Assembly: GCA_910592205.1 (NCBI GenBank)
Contig: CAJVPJ010000757.1
Span: forward strand, 1 to 17,336
Direction of reading: 5' to 3'
DNA from: Paraglomus occultum
Taxonomy: Eukaryota; Glomeromycota; Glomeromycetes; Paraglomerales; Paraglomeraceae
Length of the DNA stretch: 17,336 bases
Shown: positions 1 through 8,487 of the stretch, in pieces
Layout of the letters: every line of letters begins with the position of its first letter
Numbering within the stretch: position 1 is the first letter of the stretch
The notes under the pieces: generated by a model
What the model saw: only the letters and a program-made list of their open reading frames with translations
Database searches by the model: none
Told to the model about the DNA's origin: nothing
Translations under genes and position numbers: made by a program

Positions 1-841
1 GGTAAATGTAAAAGAGGAACCACATGAATAAATGCGACGTTGTCTTCTCCAACTCTGTTCTGGAATTCATCTATTGCCTCTAGCCAAGTTTGAACGTCTG
101 GTGGATCTATTTCTGCCCCGAGCTGTAAAAGACATTTTTTTATTTGGCAAATTCCTTTATTGTCAAAGAAGTTTCACTTAAAAAAATAGTGAACGGAATA
201 GGAACCAACCTCTATTATACAGACATCCGCTCCTTTTGCTGCAGCCTCAATAAGTTCTTGCATTCGATCCGTTCCATCCCCAACTAATGTCACTGATCGC
301 CCTAAAAACCCTCCAGCACGCTGTAATCCATGTTGGAATAAATTGAGATTTAATGTTGAAATTTGTATAAACTAGCAGAAAGAATTGAAAACAAACCTCT
401 TTCTCGACGAGTCCGTGAAAGACTTGCCCACTAGTTATGTAATGTGATCCGGGCACTCCCGCATCGATAAATCGTTCATAATTGCCTATTTCTTCGACTA
501 CTGCACAACCGTCTCTTGTGACAAAAACGAATCCTAATAACATGAGATTTTAATTTTGGTTTCAGCTACATTATTATTCTTTTTTACCCGCTGACGCGTT
601 CTTATGGCTTTCCTTATTATCTGAACAAGCGCAATTTATATGTTGGGGTTGACTTTCAGCAAATATTAAGGAAAACCTCACCAGGATCAAGATTTTTCCC
701 GTCTAATTGTACATATGGTTCAATTTTAGCAGCTGTTACTTTCAATCCCTGTGCTCGCAGGAGTAGAGCTGTAGAGGCAGCGATTATGCCCTTTTGATAG
801 CCTTCAATAATACCATAGGTGAAGAATACGTATTTTGTCAT
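1..841 (-). CDS. CTP-synthase-like amidoligase domain protein, 5' part (partial, 4 exons visible)
   Basis: Exons on the minus strand are 841-682, 533-397, 320-210 and 122-1, with GT-AG introns 681-534, 396-321 and 209-123. Joined in frame they give 176 residues that follow the N-terminal synthetase domain of CTP synthase (UTP + ATP + glutamine to CTP): MTKYVFFTYG at the start, KGIIAAS, AAKIEPY near residue 39, IGNYERF at 69-75, ITSGQVF at 86-92, FLGRSV at 104-109 and IIEL at 134-137. The match runs without gaps through every splice, so I take the gene as real. Several active-site parts differ from the canonical enzyme. The P-loop reads YGIIEGYQKG (Lys17 kept, glycines lost). The segment after EPYVQLD is about three residues shorter and lacks the GTMSP loop. 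The stretch after the conserved Glu136 reads LGAEIDPPD in place of LGGTVGDIE. The start at 841 matches the family; an ATG at 868 would add nine residues. The glutaminase domain, if any, lies outside the window. It may be a divergent paralogue or a pseudoenzyme. Confidence 0.85.
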
Positions 842-1244
842 GTCGAAAATCTCGAGAATTCTCGCCACGCGACATCACATTTTTGATCGTACTGTGCAAC
901 TGTGTGGGAGTACAATTTTCGGAATATGGTTAATACTATTGCCATAAATTAAATCTAATAACTTTAAGTACTTAATGCTGTATACATAACCTGTAACCAT
1001 TGTGCACTTATTTCTGTTCACTGCTATTTCGATGGCCTTAAAGCGCATATATTGAACAACTAACACGTAGCCAATCCGATCTCGATTATGATGTGTAATC
1101 AGGAAGAGTAAACGAGATAGGTCGTATATATTACAATTGCGGTCCTGTGTTACAGAGTTTAATTGAGACAAATAATATCTGATGGTCCGGAGACGAAGAT
1201 AAGTGATTTTATTCTGCCATGGGAGGGAATAGTGTCCTTTTGCA
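842..1244. promoter_or_regulatory. Shared upstream region of two divergent genes
   Basis: These 403 bases separate the start codons of the CTP-synthase-like gene (reading left) and the TPR/metallohydrolase gene (reading right), so both promoters and 5' leaders should lie here. I see no clear TATA box or repeated binding site. A long minus-strand open frame crosses the region (875-1408), but it overlaps exon 1 of the right-hand gene and resembles nothing, so I read it as chance. Confidence 0.45.
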
Positions 1245-2851
1245 ATGTCAGACTCATCAAATACCCCGAGCATATCAGACAGATCAAGTACGGCCGATAC
1301 AATCAATTCGCAAAACTTATCGAATACATCATTAGAGGAACTAGTCCCGCTGGCAGATGAGCGGACATTAAAAGTTGTCACTCGAGCGAACCAATATTTC
1401 GAGAACAAAAATTATAGGGCAGCATTAGGTTACCTATCCACAATATTTACACTGGTTTTTTCATTCTATGCAAGAAGGTGTTAAATAAATTATGCGTGCA
1501 TGATTCTGTAGACGAGTATACCAAGGCTCTTACTCTATCTCAACCTAATCTCAACCCTCTCGAAAGTTCGGATTTTTCTGCATTACTTTTTTCCAAACGT
1601 AGTGCAACTTACTACTGCTGTCAGTTGTATAAGGATGCGGAGAAGGATGCTGCTCAAGTCATAAGGATAAGACCAGGATGGGCTGAGGTTAGGAATATGT
1701 GTGGGTGTTGCGTGAGATCGTTGGCGGTTGAAACTGGTAATGAACAACCGTGATTCTTTGATAGGGTTATTTTAGGCGAGCCGAAGCGTTGTTGGATATG
1801 GGTAAGTATGATGAGGCAATGGATGATTACGAGAGAGCTCGAACGAAAGATCCAAAGAATCCTCGGATTCCGTTGAAAATAGCCAAAGTGATGATACTAA
1901 AAGATAACATAGGAATGGGTACGTAAAATGTTACGACAATTAAATGGCGAATGATTTAATAATCCAAGCATTTGCTTGCAGGCCTAGCCGTGCATCCTCT
2001 CCTTCCAGGAAGAGATATATGTGTTAACAGAAATGCGTTAGTTACGCCAGTTCAAGCAAAAATCTTTGACTGTGCGATAGAAATGAAGAATATAATATAT
2101 ATTGTGGCAGACACGGAGACTCGAAAATGTGTCGTAATTGACGCAGTGAGTGTAATTTCCGAAGGTTTTTGGTGATAAACTAACATTCTCATCATATCAT
2201 CATCATAATCATTCATCATTCAATTTTCTGATCCTTCTTATCTGTGTTGCATCTCTGCCTGGTGGGCTAAAGTGCTGGGACGTCGATGGCATTGCGAGGT
2301 TTATCAATCAACATTCTTTTACTCTGACCGGGGCTATCCTCACTCACTATCATTTTGATCATGTGGGTGGGTACCCTCCGCCGCCATATGACTATATTCC
2401 TATCAGAGTACCTGGGTTGTACACACTGCTCAAACGATATCCCGAGATCAGGGCCTACGTTCATCCTCAAGACCTTCCATATATTCTTGAAGCTAATCCC
2501 TCACTATCCTCCTACGAGTCCAGGATCGTTCATACGCATAGTCATTATATTCTACAATTGGGCGCATCTACCTTATTGAGATTCATGCATACTCCAGGGC
2601 ATACGCCTGGCAGTCAGGTGATATTAGTTAATCAGACAAGGTTGTTTACCGGCGATACTTTAATGGTCGGAAGTTTTGGAAGAATAGATTTGCCTGGTGG
2701 TGATATGAATGAAATGAACAAGACTCTCAATGAGAGATTAGCGAGATTTGAAGATGGAATTGTTGTGTATCCCGGACATGACTACGACGGCGATTGGACG
2801 ACAATAGGCATGGAGAGGGCGAAGGGAATAGTAGGAAAGATTGTATTATAG
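1245..2851 (+). CDS. TPR-repeat protein fused to a glyoxalase-II-like metallo-beta-lactamase domain (5 exons, 418 aa)
   Basis: Exons 1245-1428, 1512-1698, 1776-1918, 1982-2145 and 2273-2851 join in frame into 419 codons including TAG; the introns are 83, 77, 63 and 127 nt. After a Ser/Thr-rich leader of about 35 residues come about three tetratricopeptide repeats (from ANQYFENKNYRAAL through DEYTKAL, LYKDAEKDA and RAEALLDMGKYDEAMDDY). The C-terminal half is a metallo-beta-lactamase fold. All expected metal ligands are visible: THYHFDHVGG (HxHxDH), TPGHTPGS, FTGDTL and YPGHDYDG. The spacing is that of the hydroxyacylglutathione hydrolase (glyoxalase II)/persulfide dioxygenase group, so a thioester or related hydrolase is likely; the substrate is not determined. 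TPRs usually bind partner proteins, often chaperones, so the fusion may place the enzyme in a complex. No signal peptide is seen. The gene is intact. The splice at 1698/1776 is the least certain and was chosen because it restores the usual spacing of the third TPR. Confidence 0.85.
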
Positions 2852-3390
2852 TGTAAATTATAATTTGCTCAGAGAGATGGGGTTTTTGACACACCTAATT
2901 TTTGATTAGCGGACCATAAGTTTCCTTATGACGCCATAACAGGATAGTTCGCATTTTTTGAACCTTGTAACTATGGCTTGCTTGATCGGGATAGGAACAA
3001 ACAATTAGGTGACAGCAAATAACGATATTTAATTCAAATTCTAAGTGATAACTGAAACGCGTGGTCAAAACCGTGAATGAAGGATGGCATTTTAGTCCAG
3101 AGTCCGTGACGTTCAGACATATTCAGACTCTCATGACAGTCATGTCCTCTCACTTCCTTGGTACTTATCTTTTTATCATACTCCCCTGTATCTAGTAATA
3201 TAGGCCTCTTTGCACCCTCCCCCCCATTGCGATGATAGTAGCTGCCTATACATTACTAATATTTCTGTCAGTAGTCAGAAGGTATCACTGAGATACCCAA
3301 CTTAGTGTACAAATCTCCACTTCCACACAGCTGAACCTTGTTCCAAATACTATTAATACACTGGAAAAATCCCGTGAATATACAACATAC
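2852..3390. other. Intergenic stretch without a recognised gene
   Basis: This AT-rich stretch lies between the end of the metallohydrolase gene and the 3' end of the Crinkler-type pseudogene. No long open frame, RNA gene or repeat is seen. It should contain the 3' untranslated region of the gene to the left and possibly lost terminal exons of the pseudogene, whose last recognisable segment ends at a plausible splice donor (3390-3386). Confidence 0.4.
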
Positions 3391-4762
3391 CTGATTTCAG
3401 GTTGCGGGGTCTATCCACTCCACTTCTAATATCCACAATTGCATGATGCTTAGCACATTTCAGAATTGAACCATACAGCCCGTCCTCCTTCATCTTCTCT
3501 CGGTGCTTTTCACCATCTCGAACTAGCTCTATCATCCATTCATGTTCGTCATCAACATAGAAGTCCATCCAGCCCTCTGAAGCAAAAACAGCGCCAACGT
3601 CTGGAGAAATATGTACATCCTTTGGAAGCAGTTGCCTTGCTGCATGGTAAAACTCCATTTGCCACACTCTCTCCAGCAGTCGACCACACAAAGGGTTTCC
3701 TTGAAAGTCTCTGGGCTCATTAATTCGAATGTGATAAAATCTTCGAAAGAATTTGTTAAAGTGTGTACAGGGGTTCTCGATCCAATACCAAGACATTCCT
3801 GAAGATAAGCTGCACGGACTAGTGGTGATGTGAAGTCAAGTTCCTATTTCTCAACTGATATTCTTGACGGAAATCTGAAAGAACATTTGTTTTGATCAGA
3901 CAGTCTGCAACTGCACTGCGAGTGTCAATACCACCAGGTCAGAATAAGACTTTGTCAATAAGTTGTCGTTCTTCTTCAGATGTCACCATGACTTTTTGAC
4001 ATGCGCGTGTCCGCTATAATAAATGTAAAATGGAGTCTAAAATCAGAAACTATTAAATATAAATTTCAATCATCACTCACCTTAACACCTTGATAGAAAT
4101 CATCTGTTTAAAAAATTTGAATATTTTCTCGAATGGCAACGGCTCTACACCTGGTTTAGCTGCTCCACGATATCCGTAGGAGGCAAACGCAACGATGTGG
4201 AGACCACTGCCCTGTAGAACTCTATTGCCTGTGTCCCAAAACCTGTCACCACCAAATAGACAGGTTGGCAGACCTTCTGGATTGTACAGCACCTGAATTT
4301 CATCCATGATCAGTATTGTTTGTACTTGCGGACAAAGGTAACCCATGACACCCTTCCCATATAATCCTAAAAGCGCTATGCAAAATCCCAGTTTGTTCCC
4401 TCCTTCCTCAGCCATACGAGTGACATCCGAAATATACGTAGTTCATTATGTTTAGTGAGCAAGTAGTTCTCATAGAGTTGTGGAAGTGACGTCTTTCCAG
4501 ACATTGGGGCGAGCGCATGAGCAAGAATCTTACATTCTGAAGGTAATTGTGTAACTTGGTTACCTCTTTATTATTCACATCGACACCTTCAAAGTTTGTA
4601 AATGCCTCTCCCGATAAGTAGTGCCACAGATTCCTCCTATAAGAGATAGTTTAGATGAAATAATTTACACATCCTTCAGAGCGACGATACGAAAAAGCAT
4701 TTACCTAATCTCAGAGTATAACCGAACTGTTCCCTTAGCCTCTGTGGCCTGGATCGGAGAAC
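3391..4762 (-). pseudogene. Decayed Crinkler/RHS-type NTPase with PD-(D/E)XK nuclease-like domain
   Basis: Read on the minus strand, pieces of one protein appear in order but in changing frames. First comes an exon ending YSEIR (4762-4705), then after an intron RNLWHYLSG from 4636. A Walker-A-like APMSGKTSL sits near 4500, TILIMDEIQ (Walker B) near 4310 and HIVAFASYGYRGA near 4180. The C-terminal nuclease-like core GWMDFYVDDEHEWMIELVRDG follows near 3510-3580, with the Asp...Glu-x-Arg pattern of this PD-(D/E)XK group. This order matches the Crinkler-RHS-type (CR) NTPase-nuclease proteins abundant in glomeromycete genomes, some members of which are treated as effectors. The copy is broken. Frame changes lie near 4535, 4340, 3835 and 3685, and in-frame stops are at 4378-4376 and 3941-3939. 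Introns 4704-4637 and 4080-4014 look conserved. No convincing N-terminal header or start codon was found. Identification is from memory of the family; the breaks are directly visible. Confidence 0.75.
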
Positions 4763-6022
4763 CTAATGCAGAAATATATTATTAAAATGTAGACTTCAAC
4801 GTTGCGTCTTTTCACGCTATGCCAGCAGTGCGTGTTGTAACAGCATTCAAACTATTCTTCCTCCATTGCTCCTACTCTACTTAACCCAAACGTATCATAT
4901 CCTGCTTATCTGCCTTTCAAACGAATTTATGTATAACCTAACCTTTGCTACGACTCTGCTCTATGTCCCAGCCCCAACGCGTGTAATGCATTTCAACTAT
5001 CCTCCCAATAAACGCGTATTCTTAATGATCTCGTCATCCGTAGCATTTGTTCTTCTTTATGGAAGCAAAAAACAAATCAGGAACGTCCACGGTAAGTTGA
5101 TAATGCAAGTGACGCGATTTGTTACCTTGTTTGAGATTTTGTGGATATTCAAGGGAAAAGTTATCGTTTATTTACATGTAAATATTCCCCATGCTCGAAA
5201 AATTTTATAAATGTATTTTTTGGTAAATAATCGGGGGGTTATAACACACGTCATGTTTGAAAGTTACCTGTTATCGTTATAACTGCGACAACGTGTTTGC
5301 TCAACGTGTAATAAATTTTATTTAAATTTGAGAATTAGGATGCATCATAATTCCATTTATGTCTAAACTGGCACTTTTTACCCGAACTAGGGTAAAAAGT
5401 CTGTATAACAGGTTTATTGCATATTTCTCCTTTTCAGGATATCTGTCGGGATGTGCTATTCGTAATTGGGCAATGTCATCCAAACGTTGAGAAGAAATAA
5501 TTTCGGTAGTTAAACTTGTGTTGCAACTGATTTTTGGTTAGTTTATCCGTGGTTGGACTCGCATTTAAGTATCGTTATTATTGTTATATCACGGCTTTCC
5601 ATTAAACTTTATACGTTCTCTTAACCCGTTGAAGTAAGAGCGAATGTTACCAAACTTGGCTAGCGCAAAATGTCATTCACTACTTTGCGTTGCACAGGTT
5701 TTGCCAAGAGTTCAAGCAATTTGTTAGTAAGCTTGCTTCATGTGTGGAACTATTGACAAGCTATTCTACATTTGATAGTCTCAACACCTGTTGAAACATA
5801 AAGGCGTTCTTTGTGATTCAAATATGAAGCGCCAAGAAAATTATTTGATCCCTGCATCCTTGATTATTATTATTATCGGAAATTAATCTCCAAGAAAATA
5901 TGGTCAATTCTGTAAGTTTAAGCGCGACCAATGACCAGCAGCAAATATTATGACACTGATAGCTTTTTAGGTAATATTATAAAAGTATGTGTCTCGCAAA
6001 TAAAGTAATTTTACATTGCATA
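4763..6022. other. Gene-free AT-rich stretch with one hairpin
   Basis: No open frame here resembles a protein. The longest plus-strand frame (4866-5210, 114 codons) is hydrophobic, low in charge and without family resemblance, so I leave it uncalled. The only structure I see is a perfect inverted repeat at 5373-5400. Confidence 0.4.
5373..5400. repeat. Perfect 11-bp inverted repeat with 6-bp loop
   Basis: ACTTTTTACCC, loop GAACTA, then GGGTAAAAAGT: all 11 stem pairs match. It lies far from any called gene. It could be a fossil transposon end, a transcription-stop or binding palindrome, or chance in AT-rich DNA. Confidence 0.5.
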
Positions 6023-6074
6023 CAGTCGATCCTCTTTATCTCTATAAGCACATCATATAAAACTTTTTTATATA

Positions 6075-6155
6075 CAGTGGGTAGACAAAAGTCTCCGGAC
6101 AGTTTTGTACTTAAATTTTCTCGAAAACTTACATAATAATTGGGCATGAAATTTT
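6075..6155 (+). repeat. Left terminal inverted repeat of the Tc1 element
   Basis: These 81 bases match the reverse complement of 6941-7021 at 80 of 81 positions; the one difference is at 6147 (T against C). Confidence 0.9.
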
Positions 6156-6186
6156 AGTTTGAGTTTGATGTACCAATATTGTTTTA

Positions 6187-6813
6187 TTAATATTTAGTTG
6201 GCCATCCCTCGCTTGTGATGCAAGCTTGCACCCTCTTCGACATACTATTTATTAGATTTAGATATGCACATTCCGGGATTCGCTCCCATTCCTCCTTCAA
6301 GGCCGTAATTAATTCACCTTTGTTTTTTGGCAATACTTCCCGTTTGCGAATACGCCTGTCCAATTCATCCCATAAATGTTCGATGGGATTAAAGTCAGGC
6401 GATTGGGATGGCCAATTACTAAGCATTTTAATATTGTTTTGATTAATCCAATCGGTAACATCTTTGGCTCTATGAATAGGCGCGTTATCTTGTTGAAAAT
6501 TATACCCTTTACCTTTGAAGTTTTGCTGAATATATGGTAATAAGACGTTTACACCAGTAGCACTCGCAAACTTTTTTGAATACGAGTAGCTGTATTGCGC
6601 TGGTTTTTTTGCACAATCTTTTTGAGCCTTTTTTGCTATCGATGGTCGACCAGTCCTTGGAAGACTGGTAACCGTTTGATGTTGTCCATATCGCTGAATC
6701 GTATCACTTATCGTGGATATCGGAATTTGAAGAACTTCACTAATTTTTCGAATGCTAAGATTGCTTTTCCGTAACCCAATAATTTCAGATCGCTTAAATT
6801 CTGAGAGTTCCAT
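6187..6813 (-). CDS. Tc1-family transposase with internal in-frame deletion (208 aa)
   Basis: The frame starts MELSEFKRSEIIGL with a helix-turn-helix DNA-binding region (about residues 1-60: LSIRKISEVLQIPISTISDTI, then the GRPS linker after residue 54). It then jumps quickly to the C-terminal half of the catalytic domain: LLPYIQQNF, FQQDNAPIHRA with the second catalytic Asp (109), and SQSPDFNPIEHLWDEL with the catalytic Glu (145). Family members are usually about 340 residues. The missing stretch, roughly residues 65-85 here, should carry the second DNA-binding helix bundle and the first catalytic Asp, so the protein cannot form a complete DDE site. The frame is open from start to stop, so the deletion kept frame. 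A DNA-binding product that competes with full transposase is conceivable but not shown. Confidence 0.85.
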   Translation of the reverse strand: MELSEFKRSEIIGLRKSNLSIRKISEVLQIPISTISDTIQRYGQHQTVTSLPRTGRPSIAKKAQKDCAKKPAQYSYSYSKKFASATGVNVLLPYIQQNFKGKGYNFQQDNAPIHRAKDVTDWINQNNIKMLSNWPSQSPDFNPIEHLWDELDRRIRKREVLPKNKGELITALKEEWERIPECAYLNLINSMSKRVQACITSEGWPTKY

Positions 6814-6940
6814 TGTAACCTTCTTTATGCCAGTTGATATTAAAGTAGGTTTCGAAATAATATTGGAAAAAGTGAAGTAGCTATTTGTTTATGATAACAA
6901 CGTTTCGAATTATAAACAGAGACCTACATTACGCGTCACC

Positions 6941-7021
6941 AAAATTTCGTGCCCAATTATTATGTAAGTTTTCGAGAAAATTTAAGTACAAAACTGTCCG
7001 GAGACTTTTGTCTACCCACTG
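6941..7021 (-). repeat. Right terminal inverted repeat of the Tc1 element
   Basis: This is the inverted partner of 6075-6155 (80 of 81 bases). It is followed directly by the TA target duplication at 7022-7023. Confidence 0.9.
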
Positions 7022-7249
7022 TAATTACAATTAAAATTGTAGGAAAACTTTTACACAGCACAACCTCTTTATAAGCACATAGTTGTATTATTCTTGACAG
7101 CGTGACTATAAGGAGGATTGATACAGAGCATAACACGTTCAATTTAAATAACGTAGCTTTGAGCAACAAGTAAACGCAATTTGTCAACCTTCATACTTTG
7201 ATATCGACTTTTCGCTTGTGTAAAATGTGGGTTTATCGAATGCAAAGAT

Positions 7250-7262
7250 TATATATATATAT
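7250..7262. repeat. Short (AT)n microsatellite
   Basis: A run of about six to seven AT units ends in ATTTT. It is a simple repeat with no assigned role. Confidence 0.6.
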
Positions 7263-7289
7263 TTTGAATTAAATTGTAACTGTTGTTGG

Positions 7290-7735
7290 CAAAAAAAGAT
7301 TTCAAAGTCAATTATATGAGGAATTTCAAGAATTTTTCAATGCCCAACTGCAAGCAATGGATGGTGGAGAAGTAAGTAATAGCAGACGCGTAAAACAAAG
7401 CGCGTAGTAATACAAACCTATTTTTATTGCAATACACCACTTTGCCAGAAAATGGTCCCATTTATTGGAGACTGTTAGATTTATCGGTCGAGCGAGGCGA
7501 AATTTCCCGTCGATTACGTATTGACATTTGTTAATTTAACATTATTCTCCAATGGTTTGAATTTTACTATAAACTCGAGGAGAATCTGTCTTTGAACTTC
7601 CTAAGCACTTGCGTTTTGGTGCAAATGCTCGAACTCTACTAAATAATGTTTAAAAATGCCTTCTCTATTTCCGAAATATACGTCCAATATTGCAACGTGA
7701 AACAATAACTGTCGAGAAGTATGTACAGTAATCAA
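7290..7735 (+). pseudogene. Possible decayed coding fragment, family not recognised
   Basis: Three short stretches have the composition of real protein but lie in different frames. One contains SQLYEEFQEFFNAQLQAMD and runs into a good splice donor, GTAAGT, at about 7370. The second is NGPIYWRLLDLSVERGEI, starting just after a CAG acceptor near 7450. The third contains LPKHLRFGANARTLLNNV and RPILQRETITVEKYV (about 7590-7728). The first two do not join in frame with that donor and acceptor, and a TAA interrupts the third. I read this as a broken gene remnant. The family is unknown to me and chance is not excluded. Confidence 0.3.
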
Positions 7736-8087
7736 GAGAGGACAATAAGTCTTCGATTTGTTGATTGGAGTGTTCTTCGGCAATATTTCACTATTAATCG
7801 TGTGGTAATGCACGACACCCATAAATATTCGACAGTGAATCTAGATACAATTAGTAAGACAACGCTTCAACACGTCAACACACCCTCACACCCTCCAAAC
7901 GATAGTAATTGTTATATAATTAAGTCGTTTCCTAAACCTAAATACCGAATCTGTGCGAGTATAACTCTATTATTGTACACTTCCTAATGTACGAACAAAA
8001 CTCAAGGTTGACACATTTTCGTCTACGGAATTAGACAACCTTTCTGTAAACATTCTATTTTATGATCAGTTAGACAGCTTCTTATGC

Positions 8088-8447
8088 CTACTTGTCGCTT
8101 TTAATTAATGCTTCCTTCTCAATATCCGACTTGATGAAACCAACTGTTTGTGTATACGTCTTCTGGTCCAACGGTCCAACAAAAGGCTTATTGTAAAATC
8201 AAAATTTTGCATAGTAAGCTAATTTTCAGAACAAATATATTGATATGCGTTCTAGTTTTTTTAGAGCAAGCCTTCATAAGACGACCTGTAGTTGGGCATA
8301 CGTAATCAACGAGATTTTTAATCCGCTGATACAATGGATCAAACTTATAGAGACAGAACGCGGAAAGTACTTTCGAAGTAATTCATTCCACATTATATAA
8401 TTTAATCGACCCAATCCTTTACCTACAGTCTTCCTTTGCGAATTCAT
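8088..8447 (-). CDS. Candidate small protein of 63 aa in three exons, function unknown
   Basis: Minus-strand exons 8447-8423, 8369-8302 and 8186-8088 join in frame into 64 codons ending in TAG. The introns are 8422-8370 (53 nt, GTAAAG...AAG) and 8301-8187 (115 nt, GTATGC...AAG). The product starts MNSQRKTVVLSAFCLYKF, continues DPLYQRIKNLVDY across the second splice into PFVGPLDQKTYTQTVG, and ends with a charged tail IEKEALIKSDK. Exons 2 and 3 have clear protein-like composition and the phases agree at both junctions. I do not recognise the family. The first residues could be a short hydrophobic or membrane-targeting segment. The gene starts about 40 bp after the methyltransferase pseudogene on the same strand. 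Its first exons could instead be terminal pieces of that pseudogene, whose family also ends with an R-K-T-V-like strand. Splice sites were chosen by frame continuity. Confidence 0.4.
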
Positions 8448-8487
8448 TATTTATAGACTTTATAACCATGCACGGTAGCTCTATTGT

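Larger units (their letters stand above)
6075..7021. mobile_element. Tc1/mariner-type DNA transposon, internally shortened (947 bp)
   Basis: The element begins CAGTGGGTAGACAAAAGTC and ends with the exact inverse. It is flanked by TA on both sides (6073-6074 and 7022-7023), the target duplication of the Tc1/mariner superfamily. The terminal inverted repeats are about 81 bp and differ at a single base (6147 against its partner), which suggests recent insertion. Full Tc1 elements are usually about 1.3 kb or more, so several hundred bases of the interior are missing. One minus-strand transposase frame remains. The near-identical ends suggest that it could still be moved by a transposase supplied from another copy. 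Confidence 0.9.
6023..7133. mobile_element. Possible older pogo-like relic around the Tc1 insertion
   Basis: CAGTCGATCCTCTTTAT at 6024-6040, followed by ATAAGCACAT, resembles the ends of pogo/Tigger-type elements. On the right flank, CCTCTTTATAAGCACAT recurs at about 7064-7080, and an inverted, diverged copy (GACTATAAGGAGGATTGATAC) lies at about 7103-7123. The Tc1 element lies between them. This fits a small non-autonomous element split by a later Tc1 insertion, but the inverted match is short and imperfect. Confidence 0.25.

Noticed and set aside
875-1408. 177-codon open frame on the minus strand
   Set aside because: It overlaps exon 1 of the metallohydrolase gene on the opposite strand, fills the shared promoter and resembles no family.
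3466-3802. Plus-strand open frames opposite the Crinkler-type pseudogene
   Set aside because: They mirror the nuclease-domain coding sequence on the other strand and have no independent family signal.
4866-5210. 114-codon plus-strand open frame with hydrophobic stretches
   Set aside because: Composition fits chance translation of AT-rich DNA; no motif, splice partner or family resemblance.
7721-7987. 88-codon plus-strand open frame
   Set aside because: No coherent domain or composition, and it overlaps another frame that looks more protein-like.
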